NCBI GenBank assembly: GCA_965220315.1
Contig: CBDCPP010000001.1
Location: forward strand, 744,001-808,000
DNA length: 64,000 nt
From: JAPOXK01 sp965220315
Lineage (GTDB): Bacteria > Chloroflexota > Dehalococcoidia > Bin125
Direction of reading: 5' to 3'
Positions within the stretch are counted from its first letter, which is position 1; every line of letters starts with the position of its first letter. The translations under genes were made by a program, and so were the position numbers. This document shows positions 54,934-63,814 of this stretch, piece after piece. The notes beneath the pieces are model-generated. The model worked only from the letters and a program-made list of their open reading frames with translations. It was not told the DNA's origin and did no database searches.

Positions 54934-55860
54934 CTACACTGGTTCCTGCGCGCTCCGCCCTTCCTCCGCGGCGAGCGCCTGCTCCATGGCGGTGATGGCG
55001 ATCGCGATCTGATCATCCGATGGCTCTCGCGTCGTCAGCGCTTGCAGCCAAAGGTTCGGTGCGAACAGCCATCCTATGATCCGCTTGTGGCGGTAGGCGC
55101 CGCCTAGCCGGATCCCCTCGTAGGCGATCCCAGCGATGACGGGTACCAGAACAATCCGGCTTGTGATGCGCCACCACATAGGCGGCGTGCCGAGTGCTGT
55201 GAAAACGATGATCGCCACCACTGCGACCACAAGCAAGAACGATGTGCCACACCGTGGATGCGCGCGGCTGAAAGGTCGTACTGCTGCCACCGAAAGTTCA
55301 CTCATCGCCTCCCAAGCGGCGATCGTTTTGTGTTCTGCGCCATGGTATGCGAAGACGCGGCGCATCTCGCTCCACTGGCCGATCAGAGATAGGTAGCCCA
55401 GCAGGAGCGCGAGCCGGATCACGCCTTCCAGGATCACGCCGATGATGTCTGGATCGATCTGATTCTCAATCCAACGACCGGCGAAGACAGGTGCCAAGAA
55501 GAACAGACCGATCGCGATCGTGAGCGTCAGGAGGAGGATGAGAGCGCCCGTTATTCCCACACCCTGCTCTTCCGTACTGGAGTCGCCCTCTTCTTCGAGC
55601 GCGACATTCGATGAGTAGATCAATGCCCAGAACCCCAGGTGCAGCGTCTCCGCCAGCGCGATGGCCCCGCGCAGGAGTGGGATCCGTTGTGTACGGCTCG
55701 TGTAGGTAGTAGCGAGCTTCTTACTCTGACTGGCAATGGTTCCGTTGGGACGGCGACAGACGACCGTTGCGTGCCGTGGTCCGCGGATCATTACGCCTTC
55801 GAGCACCGCCTGGCCGCCGTAGCCACGCCGCTTGGAAGGAGCCTGCTTGCGGAGCGCCAT
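54934..55860 (-). CDS. DUF1385 membrane protein
   Basis: The 308-residue protein begins with GGQAVLEGVMIRGPRHATVV and CRRPNGTIAS, the DUF1385 opening. It has about four membrane helices (ITGALILLLTLTIAIGLFFL, VIRLALLLGYLSLIG and others), the FAYHGAEHKTIAAWE motif with His/Glu residues, and HPRCGTSFLL. The family is predicted to bind metal; its substrate is unknown. It is common next to rpmE in Firmicutes and Chloroflexota, as here. It converges with hisFI. Confidence 0.88.
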   Translation of the reverse strand: MALRKQAPSKRRGYGGQAVLEGVMIRGPRHATVVCRRPNGTIASQSKKLATTYTSRTQRIPLLRGAIALAETLHLGFWALIYSSNVALEEEGDSSTEEQGVGITGALILLLTLTIAIGLFFLAPVFAGRWIENQIDPDIIGVILEGVIRLALLLGYLSLIGQWSEMRRVFAYHGAEHKTIAAWEAMSELSVAAVRPFSRAHPRCGTSFLLVVAVVAIIVFTALGTPPMWWRITSRIVLVPVIAGIAYEGIRLGGAYRHKRIIGWLFAPNLWLQALTTREPSDDQIAIAITAMEQALAAEEGRSAQEPV

Positions 55861-55909
55861 ACGCTGAGGGGGTAGTGCGGACTTGGACGGGAGAGGCGAT
55901 AGAAGGCTG

Positions 55910-56122
55910 CTAGCCTTCTTCGTCTCTCATCCCATAACGACGCTTGAAGCGCTCCACGCGCCCAGCTGTATCGACAATGCGCTGTTCACCCGTAAAAAAT
56001 GGGTGGCAGACGCTGCAGATCTCAATGTGCGTCTCGGACTTTGTCGATCGAGTTTCCCAACTATTGCCGCAGCCACAGACGATACGTGCCGGTCCGTATT
56101 CGGGATGAATCTTGGCTTTCAC
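55910..56122 (-). CDS. rpmE: ribosomal protein L31 (zinc-binding type)
   Basis: The 70-residue protein starts MKAKIHPEYGPARIVCGCGN and continues with ETHIEICSVCHPFFTG and RVERFKRRYG. The C-x-C and C-x-x-C pairs mark the zinc-containing L31 form. Its ATG overlaps the rpmA stop by 4 bases (ATGA). Confidence 0.95.
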   Translation of the reverse strand: MKAKIHPEYGPARIVCGCGNSWETRSTKSETHIEICSVCHPFFTGEQRIVDTAGRVERFKRRYGMRDEEG

Positions 56123-56406
56123 GGATTTTCCTGCTTCGTTGCCTCACCGCGTGTCGCGGTCACACTAACTTTCTTGCGACGGCCCTTGGCGTACGGATCG
56201 AAGCGAACGTAACCGTCTCTGAGTGCGAACAAAGTGTGATCCCGACCGATTCCTACGTTATCGCCCGCGTGGATGCGAGTGCCGCGCTGCCGTACGATGA
56301 TCGCACCCTTCCCGACCTGCGCGCCGCCGTAGACCTTCACTCCTAGGCGCTTGGCGTTGCTGTCGCGTCCGTTCTTTGAGGAGCCCACACCCTTCTTGTG
56401 CGCCAT
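56119..56406 (-). CDS. rpmA: ribosomal protein L27
   Basis: The 95-residue protein has MAHKKGVGSSKNGRDSNAKR followed by LGVKVYGGAQVGKGAIIVRQ and RGTRIHAGDNVGIGRDHTLF. The N-terminus begins directly with MAHKKG and lacks the cleavable extension seen in Firmicutes L27. It lies 2 bases after rplU, and rpmE overlaps its end. Confidence 0.96.
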   Translation of the reverse strand: MAHKKGVGSSKNGRDSNAKRLGVKVYGGAQVGKGAIIVRQRGTRIHAGDNVGIGRDHTLFALRDGYVRFDPYAKGRRKKVSVTATRGEATKQENP

Positions 56407-56408
56407 CG

Positions 56409-56951
56409 CTAGTCCTCCCGACCCTTCTCCGCATCCTTGGCCGGACCTTTGCGTGCTGACGCTTTCGTGCCGGCCGCGGTCTTCGTTGCCTTCTTTGCGG
56501 CGCTGGAGCGCTGCGTCGCGTTCGTCGATGCTTTCTTGGCGGATACTTTCGTAGCCGTCTTCTCCTCCGCCGCTTTGTCTCCCTGTGCGCCGGTGGATTT
56601 CTTCGCGCGCCGCCGCCGTTTTTTAGGCGCCGCGATCCCCGGTCCGCTGAGTTCTTTGATCAGGAGCACGGTATGGGGCTGTCGGTGACCCATCAGCCGC
56701 CGGTAGCGCGTCTTTGACTTGTACTTGAACACAGACAGCTTGCGGTCCCGCCCCTGAGACGCGACCTCTGCTACAACTCTCGCTTGCGCGACCGTGGGGT
56801 CGCCCACGGTTGCTCCCTCGTCCGTGGCGAGAAGCAACACGTCTGTCAGCTCCACGGTGTCGCCCACCGCGTTGGGTAGCTTCTCCACCTTGAGCCGCTG
56901 GCCGGGCTCGACGCGATATTGCTTTCCGCCGGTGCGGATCACTGCGTACAT
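56409..56951 (-). CDS. rplU: ribosomal protein L21 with a long Lys/Ala-rich tail
   Basis: Residues 1 to about 103 are L21: MYAVIRTGGKQYRVEPGQRL, KVEKLPNAVGDTVEL, FKYKSKTRYRRLMGHRQPHT. A tail of about 75 residues, rich in Lys, Ala, Thr and Arg, follows (KKRRRRAKKSTGAQGDKAAE to KAAAGTK-like repeats). Typical L21 proteins stop near residue 103. The tail resembles histone H1-like or mycobacterial HU tails. It may bind rRNA or DNA. The rplU-rpmA-rpmE order is standard. Confidence 0.92.
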   Translation of the reverse strand: MYAVIRTGGKQYRVEPGQRLKVEKLPNAVGDTVELTDVLLLATDEGATVGDPTVAQARVVAEVASQGRDRKLSVFKYKSKTRYRRLMGHRQPHTVLLIKELSGPGIAAPKKRRRRAKKSTGAQGDKAAEEKTATKVSAKKASTNATQRSSAAKKATKTAAGTKASARKGPAKDAEKGRED

Positions 56952-57080
56952 ATCTGCACAGCACCTGCCTCAAGAAACTTCGAGAACGCGCCCTAGCAGA
57001 GGGCGTTACTTCTAGTGATACACCTCAAACCGTACGAGCGAGGTTCTGGGACGGTCAAGCAAGTCGGATACCGCCCGTCG

Positions 57081-59069
57081 CTAACTCAGGGGCTTACTTT
57101 TGCCCAGAATGACGTTCGCCTGCCCGCCCCAGGCAAGCCCAGGCTTCGGCGGCATGATAGGCGCGGGTCGTTGCTCGCCCTCGTTCGATGCGGGTTCCTC
57201 CTTGCGCGTCAGCGCCTCTGGAGACAGCGTCTCACCGCGCAGAGCAGCCTGCAATTCCTCGCCTTCGATCGTTTCTTTCTCCATTAAAGTTTTCGCCAAC
57301 ACGTCCAACTTATCGCGGTTGGCAGAGAGGATCGAGCGAGCAGAATCCCGTGCGCGGTCGATTAACTCCCGTACTTCGTCATCGATCATCTCAGCGATCC
57401 GCTCGGAGTAATCACGCTGCTCACTGATATCACGTCCCAGAAAAACCAGTGATTCACGTTTCCCGAACGTCCGCGGGCCGAGCTTTTGGCTCATGCCCCA
57501 CTGGGTCACCATGTTTCGCGCGACCGACGTGACCTTCGACAGGTCGTCTGAAGCGCCGGTCGTCATCTCGCCGTATACCAACTCTTCAGCCTGGTGTCCG
57601 CCCAATGCGGAGGCGAGGAAGCCCTCGTAGTACGACTTGCCTGCGAGCCGGTGCTCGTTCTCTGGCAGGTAACGCGTGTAGCCGCCTGCTGTCCCGCGCG
57701 GGACGATGGTGATCTTATGCACTGGATCATGCCCGGGGATCGTCGCAGCTACTAGGGCATGCCCGGCCTCGTGGTAAGCGACGATCTCTTTCTCGCGCGG
57801 CGTGATCACGCGGCTCTTGCGCTCCGGCCCGGCGATCACGCGGTCCACTGCCTCTTCGAGTTCTGGTTTACCAATCTTCTTCTTATTGCGGCGTGCGGCC
57901 AGGATCGCTGCTTCATTCAGGAGGTTGGCCAGATCGGCACCCGAGAAGCCGGGGGTTTCTTTCGCGAGCACACCGAGGTCTGCGTCGTTATCCATCGGTT
58001 TGCCCTTGGCGTGGACACCCAAGATGGCCTCGCGGCCCTGCACATCCGGTGCGTCGAGGACCACCTGACGGTCGAAGCGGCCCGGCCGCAGTAGGGCCGG
58101 ATCGAGGATATCGGGCCGGTTGGTCGCCGCGATCACGATCACGTTCGTGTTGGTGTCGAAGCCATCCATCTCGACCAAGATCTGGTTGAGTGTCTGTTCT
58201 CGCTCATCGTGACTACCGCCTAGGCCAGCACCACGCTGGCGCCCCACCGCGTCGATTTCATCGACGAAAACGATACAAGGGGCGTTGCGCTTCGCTTGCT
58301 CGAAGAGGTCGCGGACGCGACTAGCCCCCACGCCGACAAACATCTCCACGAACTCCGAGCCGCTGATACTGAAGAACGGGACGCCAGCTTCCCCGGCTAC
58401 CGCACGGGATAGCAGGGTCTTTCCTGTACCCGGCGGGCCAACTAGCAGGACGCCCCGTGGAATCCGTGCCCCAAGCGAAGCGAATTTCTCGGGGAACTTC
58501 AGGAACTCGACAACCTCATGCAATTCGTCTTTGGCTTCGGTTGCACCAGCGACATCGTCGAAGGTGACGTTGGGCCGGTTGGCAGTGATCACTCGCGCCT
58601 TGCTCTTGCCGAACGACATTGCCTGACTGTTCGAGCCCTGCGCTTGGCGCAGCATGAAGATCAGAATCGCACCGATAATGATCAATGGCAGAAACTGGAA
58701 CAGGATCCCCAGGATGTTGCCTAAGCCGCCACCGCCTTTGATCGCTGTGTTCGGGAATCCCGCCGCACCGATATCGATTCCCTCGCGATCCAAGAACTCG
58801 AAGAGGTCGATCTCTTCGGGAACTCGACCCTCGAAGGATCGGCCATCGTTATAGAACAGGTGCACCTTGGGATCGTCAACCTCGATTCGCTCCAGCTGAG
58901 CCAGCTCCGTCGTGCTGGACAGTCTGCCTAGGAGCGTCTCGGGGCCACCCAAGAAATCGATTTTCTCTGTCTCTCCCCCGCGCGGAATCAGGCTCACTCC
59001 CGCGACGATCAGAATGATCAGGATCAGCAAGTACACAAAGGAGCTTCGACCCCAGCGCGAGCCGCCCAT
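57081..59069 (-). CDS. ftsH: FtsH, membrane AAA+ metalloprotease
   Basis: The 662-residue protein has two membrane helices (FVYLLILIILIVAGVSLIP and IIGAILIFMLRQ), a short outer domain between them, AAA Walker A LLVGPPGTGKTLLSRAVAGE near residue 217, the second region of homology RPDILDPALLRPGRFDRQ, and the zinc motif AYHEAGHALVAA near residue 438 with a distal Asp. It degrades membrane and unstable cytosolic proteins. The C-terminal tail is Pro-rich. rplU lies downstream on the same strand. Confidence 0.96.
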   Translation of the reverse strand: MGGSRWGRSSFVYLLILIILIVAGVSLIPRGGETEKIDFLGGPETLLGRLSSTTELAQLERIEVDDPKVHLFYNDGRSFEGRVPEEIDLFEFLDREGIDIGAAGFPNTAIKGGGGLGNILGILFQFLPLIIIGAILIFMLRQAQGSNSQAMSFGKSKARVITANRPNVTFDDVAGATEAKDELHEVVEFLKFPEKFASLGARIPRGVLLVGPPGTGKTLLSRAVAGEAGVPFFSISGSEFVEMFVGVGASRVRDLFEQAKRNAPCIVFVDEIDAVGRQRGAGLGGSHDEREQTLNQILVEMDGFDTNTNVIVIAATNRPDILDPALLRPGRFDRQVVLDAPDVQGREAILGVHAKGKPMDNDADLGVLAKETPGFSGADLANLLNEAAILAARRNKKKIGKPELEEAVDRVIAGPERKSRVITPREKEIVAYHEAGHALVAATIPGHDPVHKITIVPRGTAGGYTRYLPENEHRLAGKSYYEGFLASALGGHQAEELVYGEMTTGASDDLSKVTSVARNMVTQWGMSQKLGPRTFGKRESLVFLGRDISEQRDYSERIAEMIDDEVRELIDRARDSARSILSANRDKLDVLAKTLMEKETIEGEELQAALRGETLSPEALTRKEEPASNEGEQRPAPIMPPKPGLAWGGQANVILGKSKPLS

Positions 59070-59341
59070 GTCTGTCCCCTTTAAGCTTGCTCAGCGATAC
59101 GCTTGGACGCCGCGCGTCGGTGCTACCGTCCCAACATCGCTACCACCAATATAACAGTGGCTCTGCTTCGATTGGCCCTCGAATGGGCCCAGGCAACTTG
59201 CGATAGTTGTGTCATCGGGTAACGGAAGACGGCTCGATCGTATCGGGTGCCAGTTCACCTCGCTACGATAGCTGGCGGCTCGACGTGAGCGAGCACCAGG
59301 CGCACTTTCGCCGCTGGGTTGGCGCTCCTGGCGTCCATTGA

Positions 59342-60073
59342 TTGCTCTGGAGGAACTATCTGCCGCAAGCGCCTGAAGCCCTCCCGAAGCCTGCTTTCAA
59401 GCCCACGCGCTCACAGGAGGCGGCGCTCTGGCGCGCTGGTTTCTCAGCCGTCGCAGGCTTGGACGAAGTCGGCCGGGGTGCCCTGGCCGGCCCTGTGGCT
59501 GCCGGTGCCGTTATCTTGCCCCCGGCACGCCGCTTCTCTTGGCTTTCCGGTCTCCGCGATAGCAAACAGCTCACGCCCCGCCGCCGAGAGGAACTCGCGC
59601 CATGGATCAAGCAGACCGCGCTAGCGTGGGGGATCGGATGGGCCGATGCGCAAGAGGTCGACGCCCTGGGGATTCTGCCCGCTACCCGTCTCGCGATGCG
59701 CCGCGCGCTCGCTGCTTGCGATATCTCCCCCGACTACGCCTTAGTCGATGGCCGCGACCGCCACGATTTCAATCTGCCCCACCGCGTTATCACCCGTGGC
59801 GACGAGCGCGTCGCTAGCATCGCTGCTGCCTCGGTGATCGCTAAGGTTTTCCGCGACGGCTGGATGCGCGATCTAGACGTTCTGCATCACGGCTACCACT
59901 TTGCCAACAACAAAGGCTACGCAACCAGTGCTCACCGTGCCGCGCTCCGGCGTATCGGTCCTTGTGCCTACCATCGCTTTTCATACGAGCCTGTCCGTTC
60001 CGCTGCGGATGCCACGCTTCACGGCTGCCGGTCGATGTCGACGCGCAGTGCGATCGGTCCGAACGTGCCGTGA
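59342..60073 (+). CDS. rnhB: ribonuclease HII
   Basis: The 243-residue protein has the signature AGLDEVGRGALAGPVAAGAV (catalytic DE), LRDSKQLTPRRRE (DSK), DYALVDGRDRHDF and ASVIAKVFRDGWM with GYHFANNKGYAT and H. It removes RNA from RNA-DNA hybrids and single ribonucleotides from DNA. The TTG at 59342 is one possible start; GGAGG at 59349 lies inside the frame, so the true start may be later. The last 35 residues look unconserved. The stop overlaps the yraN start. Confidence 0.9.
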   Translation: MLWRNYLPQAPEALPKPAFKPTRSQEAALWRAGFSAVAGLDEVGRGALAGPVAAGAVILPPARRFSWLSGLRDSKQLTPRRREELAPWIKQTALAWGIGWADAQEVDALGILPATRLAMRRALAACDISPDYALVDGRDRHDFNLPHRVITRGDERVASIAAASVIAKVFRDGWMRDLDVLHHGYHFANNKGYATSAHRAALRRIGPCAYHRFSYEPVRSAADATLHGCRSMSTRSAIGPNVP

Positions 60074-60441
60074 CCAGCGCGAGGCGTGCACTCGGGAAGG
60101 TCGGGGAGCGCGCGGCGGTGATGCATCTCGAAGCGTGTGGCTACACGGTTGTGGAGCGCAACGCACGCAGACGGGAGGGCGAGATCGACATCGTGGCGCG
60201 AGCCCCTGGCGATACGATCGTCTTCATAGAGGTGCGTAGTCGGCGCATGCCGGCTGGCCTCGCCGCCGCTGCGGAATCGGTGGGCGAGCGGAAGCAGCAG
60301 CGGCTCGTAGCACTGGCCAGTGCCTACCTCGCCGACGCGGATATTGATGCGCCTGCGCGCATCGACGTGATCACGGTCATGGTTGACGGACAAAATCGTG
60401 TCGTTGCCCTGGCGCACATTGAGAATGCCGTCGAAGCTTAG
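60070..60441 (+). CDS. YraN family (UPF0102) nuclease-fold protein
   Basis: The 123-residue protein starts at a GTG that overlaps the rnhB TGA. It shows KVGERAAVMHLEACGYTVVE followed by RNARRREGEIDIVARAPGDT, IVFIEVRSRR, and a closing PARIDVITVMVDG. The E-x-D...E-V-(K/R) pattern is that of the PD-(D/E)xK superfamily. Its function is unknown, and rnhB-yraN is a conserved pairing across bacteria. Confidence 0.93.
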   Translation: MTSARRALGKVGERAAVMHLEACGYTVVERNARRREGEIDIVARAPGDTIVFIEVRSRRMPAGLAAAAESVGERKQQRLVALASAYLADADIDAPARIDVITVMVDGQNRVVALAHIENAVEA

Positions 60442-60531
60442 TAGAGAAACCAGATACACCTAGGACGCATCCCTGCGTGTTAACCTCGCCAAGCGTGCCA
60501 CAACCATATCTGGCGCGCTGACAACGCTGTG

Positions 60532-60879
60532 ATGCCTGTCTACGAGTACCGCTGTACCAGCTGTAACGCCGTGACCAGCGTCCTTCGGCGCTCGATCAGC
60601 GACGCCGATGCCCCCCCGGTTTGCAAGTATTGCGGCGCGCTTGAAACCGAGCGCGCCCTCTCCGTCTTCGCGACGCCCAAAACGGAGCAGCAAGTCTTGG
60701 AGAACTACGGTACGCCACCCCTCGGTGCGGGGCCGGACGCCTACCGCGATCCTCGGCAGATCGGCCGTTGGGTCGAGCAGCAGTTCACGGACATGGGCGT
60801 TGATATACCCGAGCAAACGCGCAAGATGATCGACGAAGCGCGCGAAGGAGAACTGCCCGATCCCGTGAAGGATCTCTGA
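60532..60879 (+). CDS. FmdB-type zinc-ribbon protein
   Basis: The 115-residue protein starts MPVYEYRCTSCNAVTSVLRR and has a second CKYCG pair, forming one zinc ribbon in the first 45 residues. The rest is acidic and probably unstructured (GPDAYRDPRQIGRWVEQQFT). FmdB proteins are putative regulators. The following translin-like gene starts 4 bases later, so the two are probably translated together. Confidence 0.88.
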   Translation: MPVYEYRCTSCNAVTSVLRRSISDADAPPVCKYCGALETERALSVFATPKTEQQVLENYGTPPLGAGPDAYRDPRQIGRWVEQQFTDMGVDIPEQTRKMIDEAREGELPDPVKDL

Positions 60880-60883
60880 CCAC

Positions 60884-61540
60884 ATGCCCGACCCCGGCAG
60901 CTTGCACCTCGACGGCCTTATTGAGGCGATCCACCATGAGCTTGAAGCTATGCACCGCGCACGCGAGGAAGGCCTTGCCGCCTCGCGGCAGATGATTCGG
61001 AAGGCTTCTCTCGCGATCCGCGCTATCCATCGGCATGAATTCGAGCGTGCGGCGGAAGGAGTGCAGGATCTTCGCCAGCAGGCCGCTGCTGCTAGCGAAG
61101 CCATGCAGGATCATCCGGCGATCTACCACGCTGGCTTCTTGCATGACGCTCTTAAGGAATACGCGGAGGCAGCGCTCACGTTAGCGCTTGTTTCAAGAGA
61201 GCCGCTCCCCACGCCTGACGACCTCGGGGTTTCCGCCACTGCCTACCTCCACGGTCTGGCAGAGGCGGTTGGCGAACTCCGCCGCTTCGTCCTCGATTCT
61301 CTTCGCCATGAAGGTCAGGCGGCACCCGACGATCTTTTAGCAGCGATGGATGAGATCTACGCACAGCTCGTAACGATTGACTACCCGGAGGCGATCACGC
61401 ACGGTCTTCGTAGGAGTACGGACATGGTGCGCGGCGTGACGGAGCGCACCCGGGGTGACCTGACTGTCGCCGCGCTCCAACGTCGTTTCGATACACAAAT
61501 CACTGCGTTGCGCGACCAGATCGCCGCTGTCGATCCATAA
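60884..61540 (+). CDS. translin-family protein
   Basis: The 218-residue, almost fully alpha-helical protein has the translin pattern: SLAIRAIHRHEFERAAEG, GFLHDALKEYAEAALTLALV, YLHGLAEAVGELRRFVLDSL, IYAQLVTIDYPEAITHGLRR with STDMVRGVTERTRGDLTVAA. Translins are RNA- and single-strand-DNA-binding octamers best known in eukaryotes. Bacterial and archaeal homologues exist and their role is unsettled. No membrane segment or signal is seen. Confidence 0.75.
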   Translation: MPDPGSLHLDGLIEAIHHELEAMHRAREEGLAASRQMIRKASLAIRAIHRHEFERAAEGVQDLRQQAAAASEAMQDHPAIYHAGFLHDALKEYAEAALTLALVSREPLPTPDDLGVSATAYLHGLAEAVGELRRFVLDSLRHEGQAAPDDLLAAMDEIYAQLVTIDYPEAITHGLRRSTDMVRGVTERTRGDLTVAALQRRFDTQITALRDQIAAVDP

Positions 61541-61711
61541 ATCCCGTAGCGACATGCCAGGACGCGTTGCGTTCTCCACTGCGTTGATCGTCTGGATCGA
61601 CTCTCTTAGGATTTGCGCTCGTGTTGGAGGCCGCGAACTGCGGTCGTGCCGGTGGTGGAGCAGCCGAATGGCCGAGCGCCCCGCGTCGGACACAACATCT
61701 CGGGAGGTTTC

Positions 61712-63814
61712 ATGGAAATCCTGATCGTTGCCATCATCGGCGGCGGCGTCGCGCTCGCCTTCGCCGCTCTCCGTGTCCGCGACGTTCTCGCTCTTGATGA
61801 AGGCAACGAGCGCATGCGCGCCATCGCCGCCGCCATTCAAGAAGGTGCGGCCGCTTTCCTACAACGCGAATACCTCTTTCTAGCTGCCTTCGTGGCGGTG
61901 GTCTTTGGGGTCCTGCTGCTCTTCATCGATCTCAATATCTTGGGCAAAGCGGAGTTGGAGGATGGTACGCATGTGCCGCAAACCGCGCTCAGCTACTTGT
62001 TGGGCGCGATCCTCTCTGCTGCGGCTGGCTACCTCGGCATGAGCATTGCCGTGCGAGCCAACGTCCGCACGGCTCATCAAGCGCGCACTGGTCTCAACGT
62101 TGCCCTGCGCGCAGCCTTCAACTCCGGAACAGTTATGGGCATGACTGTTGTCGGGCTCGGAATTCTCGGCGTATCGATCCTGTACATCATTTGGCAAGAA
62201 CCGCGACCTCTCGCCGGCTTCGCCTTCGGCGCCTCTTCCATCGCTCTTTTCGCTCGTGTCGGTGGTGGCATCTTCACTAAGGCGGCAGATGTCGGTGCAG
62301 ATCTTGTAGGTAAGGTCGAAGCCGGCATTCCTGAGGACGATCCCCGTAATCCCGCCACCATCGCTGACAATGTTGGTGACAATGTGGGCGATGTCGCGGG
62401 GATGGGCGCGGACCTGTTTGAGTCTTACGTGGGGTCAATTGTCGCGACGATCTCGCTGGCGGTCGTCGCCGTCCCGACTGCTGTCGCTGCGGGCATGATT
62501 GGCTCCAATGCAGTATTCGGCGAGGACGCGATCGCCAACTTCAACTCCGAGGCGTATGTTCTCCCGCTTTTGATCGCGGTGATCGGCATCTTTGGCGCCG
62601 TACTCGGGAGCTTCCTCGTGCGCACCGGTGAGCGCGCCGACCAAGGCCGCTTGCTGTGGGCGCTCCGCGCCGGTGTCTTTAGTGGCAGTGCGTTGGTACT
62701 ACTAGGCTCGGGAATTGCCGTCGCGGTTATGGGCCTGGACCTCAACATCTTCTTGGCGATTCTGGTTGGGCTGCTGGCGGGGCAGATTATTGCGACGGTG
62801 ACCGAGGGATTCACCTCATCTGAGGGATTCGCCTTGGGTCCCTTCCGCTACCGCCCCACGATTGGCCTTTCGAATCAAGCGGAGTCTGGCGCGGGGCCCG
62901 TGATTATCGGCGGCCTCAGCTTGGGCATGCTGTCTACCGCTGTGCCACTGGTGACCATTGTCGTGGCTCTCTGGCTTACCCACGAACTGGCGGGGCTCTA
63001 CGGTATTGCCTTGGCGGCGGTCGGTATGCTGGCACCACTCGGTATCACACTGGCGACCGACGCATACGGCCCAGTGGCTGACAACGCCGGCGGTATTGCC
63101 GAACAAGCCGGCTTGCCTGCAGAGGTTCGTGAGCGCACCGATGCTCTCGACCAACTCGGTAATACGACCGCCGCCACCGGCAAGGGCTTCGCAATCGGCT
63201 CCGCCACGCTTACAGCTCTGGCGCTGCTCGCGACCTATTCCATTACCACCGGTGTCCAGGAGTTCAACCTCCTTAACTTCGAGGTAATGATCGGCATCCT
63301 GATTGGCGCATTGATGCCCTTCCTCTTCAGCGCCCTCAGTATGGGAGCGGTGGGCCGCGCAGCCATGGCCATGGTCGAGGAGGTGCGGCGCCAATTCCGC
63401 GAGCACCCCGGCATCATGGACGGCTCGGAACAGCCTGAATACGCACGCGCTGTCGCCATCTCGACTAATGGCGCGCTACGCGAGATGGTCATTCCCGGTG
63501 TCATTGCGATCGCCGTGCCGATCTTCGTCGGAGCGGTTATCGGGGTAGAATCCCTCGGCGGCCTCCTGATTGGCTCCATTGCGGCTGGCTCCATGCTGGC
63601 CATCATGATGGCGAACGCCGGAGGCGCTTGGGACAATGCCAAGAAGTACATTGAAGAAGGGAACCTCGGGGGCAAGGGTTCCGAGGCGCATAAAGCCGCC
63701 GTCGTCGGTGACATAGTGGGTGACCCTTTCAAGGACACCTCCGGTCCGTCGTTGAACATCCTTCTAAAGCTGATGGCAATCGTTGCAGTCGTCTTCGGTC
63801 CTCTTTTCCTCTAA
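61712..63814 (+). CDS. hppA: membrane pyrophosphatase (ion-pumping), K+-dependent type
   Basis: The 700-residue protein has about 16 membrane helices and the substrate motif DVGADLVGKVEAG with DDPRNPATIADNVGDNVGD. The second site is TDAYGPVADNAGGIAEQAGL and the third GGAWDNAKKYIE with KAAVVGDIVGDPFKDTSGPS. GNTTAATGKGFAIGSA has Ala and Gly where K+-independent enzymes have Lys and Thr, which points to the K+-dependent class. Those pump Na+ or H+; I cannot tell which. The ATG at 61712 follows GGGAGGT; upstream codons in frame lack membrane character. Confidence 0.95.
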   Translation: MEILIVAIIGGGVALAFAALRVRDVLALDEGNERMRAIAAAIQEGAAAFLQREYLFLAAFVAVVFGVLLLFIDLNILGKAELEDGTHVPQTALSYLLGAILSAAAGYLGMSIAVRANVRTAHQARTGLNVALRAAFNSGTVMGMTVVGLGILGVSILYIIWQEPRPLAGFAFGASSIALFARVGGGIFTKAADVGADLVGKVEAGIPEDDPRNPATIADNVGDNVGDVAGMGADLFESYVGSIVATISLAVVAVPTAVAAGMIGSNAVFGEDAIANFNSEAYVLPLLIAVIGIFGAVLGSFLVRTGERADQGRLLWALRAGVFSGSALVLLGSGIAVAVMGLDLNIFLAILVGLLAGQIIATVTEGFTSSEGFALGPFRYRPTIGLSNQAESGAGPVIIGGLSLGMLSTAVPLVTIVVALWLTHELAGLYGIALAAVGMLAPLGITLATDAYGPVADNAGGIAEQAGLPAEVRERTDALDQLGNTTAATGKGFAIGSATLTALALLATYSITTGVQEFNLLNFEVMIGILIGALMPFLFSALSMGAVGRAAMAMVEEVRRQFREHPGIMDGSEQPEYARAVAISTNGALREMVIPGVIAIAVPIFVGAVIGVESLGGLLIGSIAAGSMLAIMMANAGGAWDNAKKYIEEGNLGGKGSEAHKAAVVGDIVGDPFKDTSGPSLNILLKLMAIVAVVFGPLFL

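Noticed and set aside
56991..57007. CGCCCT/AGGGCG hairpin between ftsH and rplU as a terminator or L21 leader
   Set aside because: The stem is only 6 bp without a T-run, too weak to assign.
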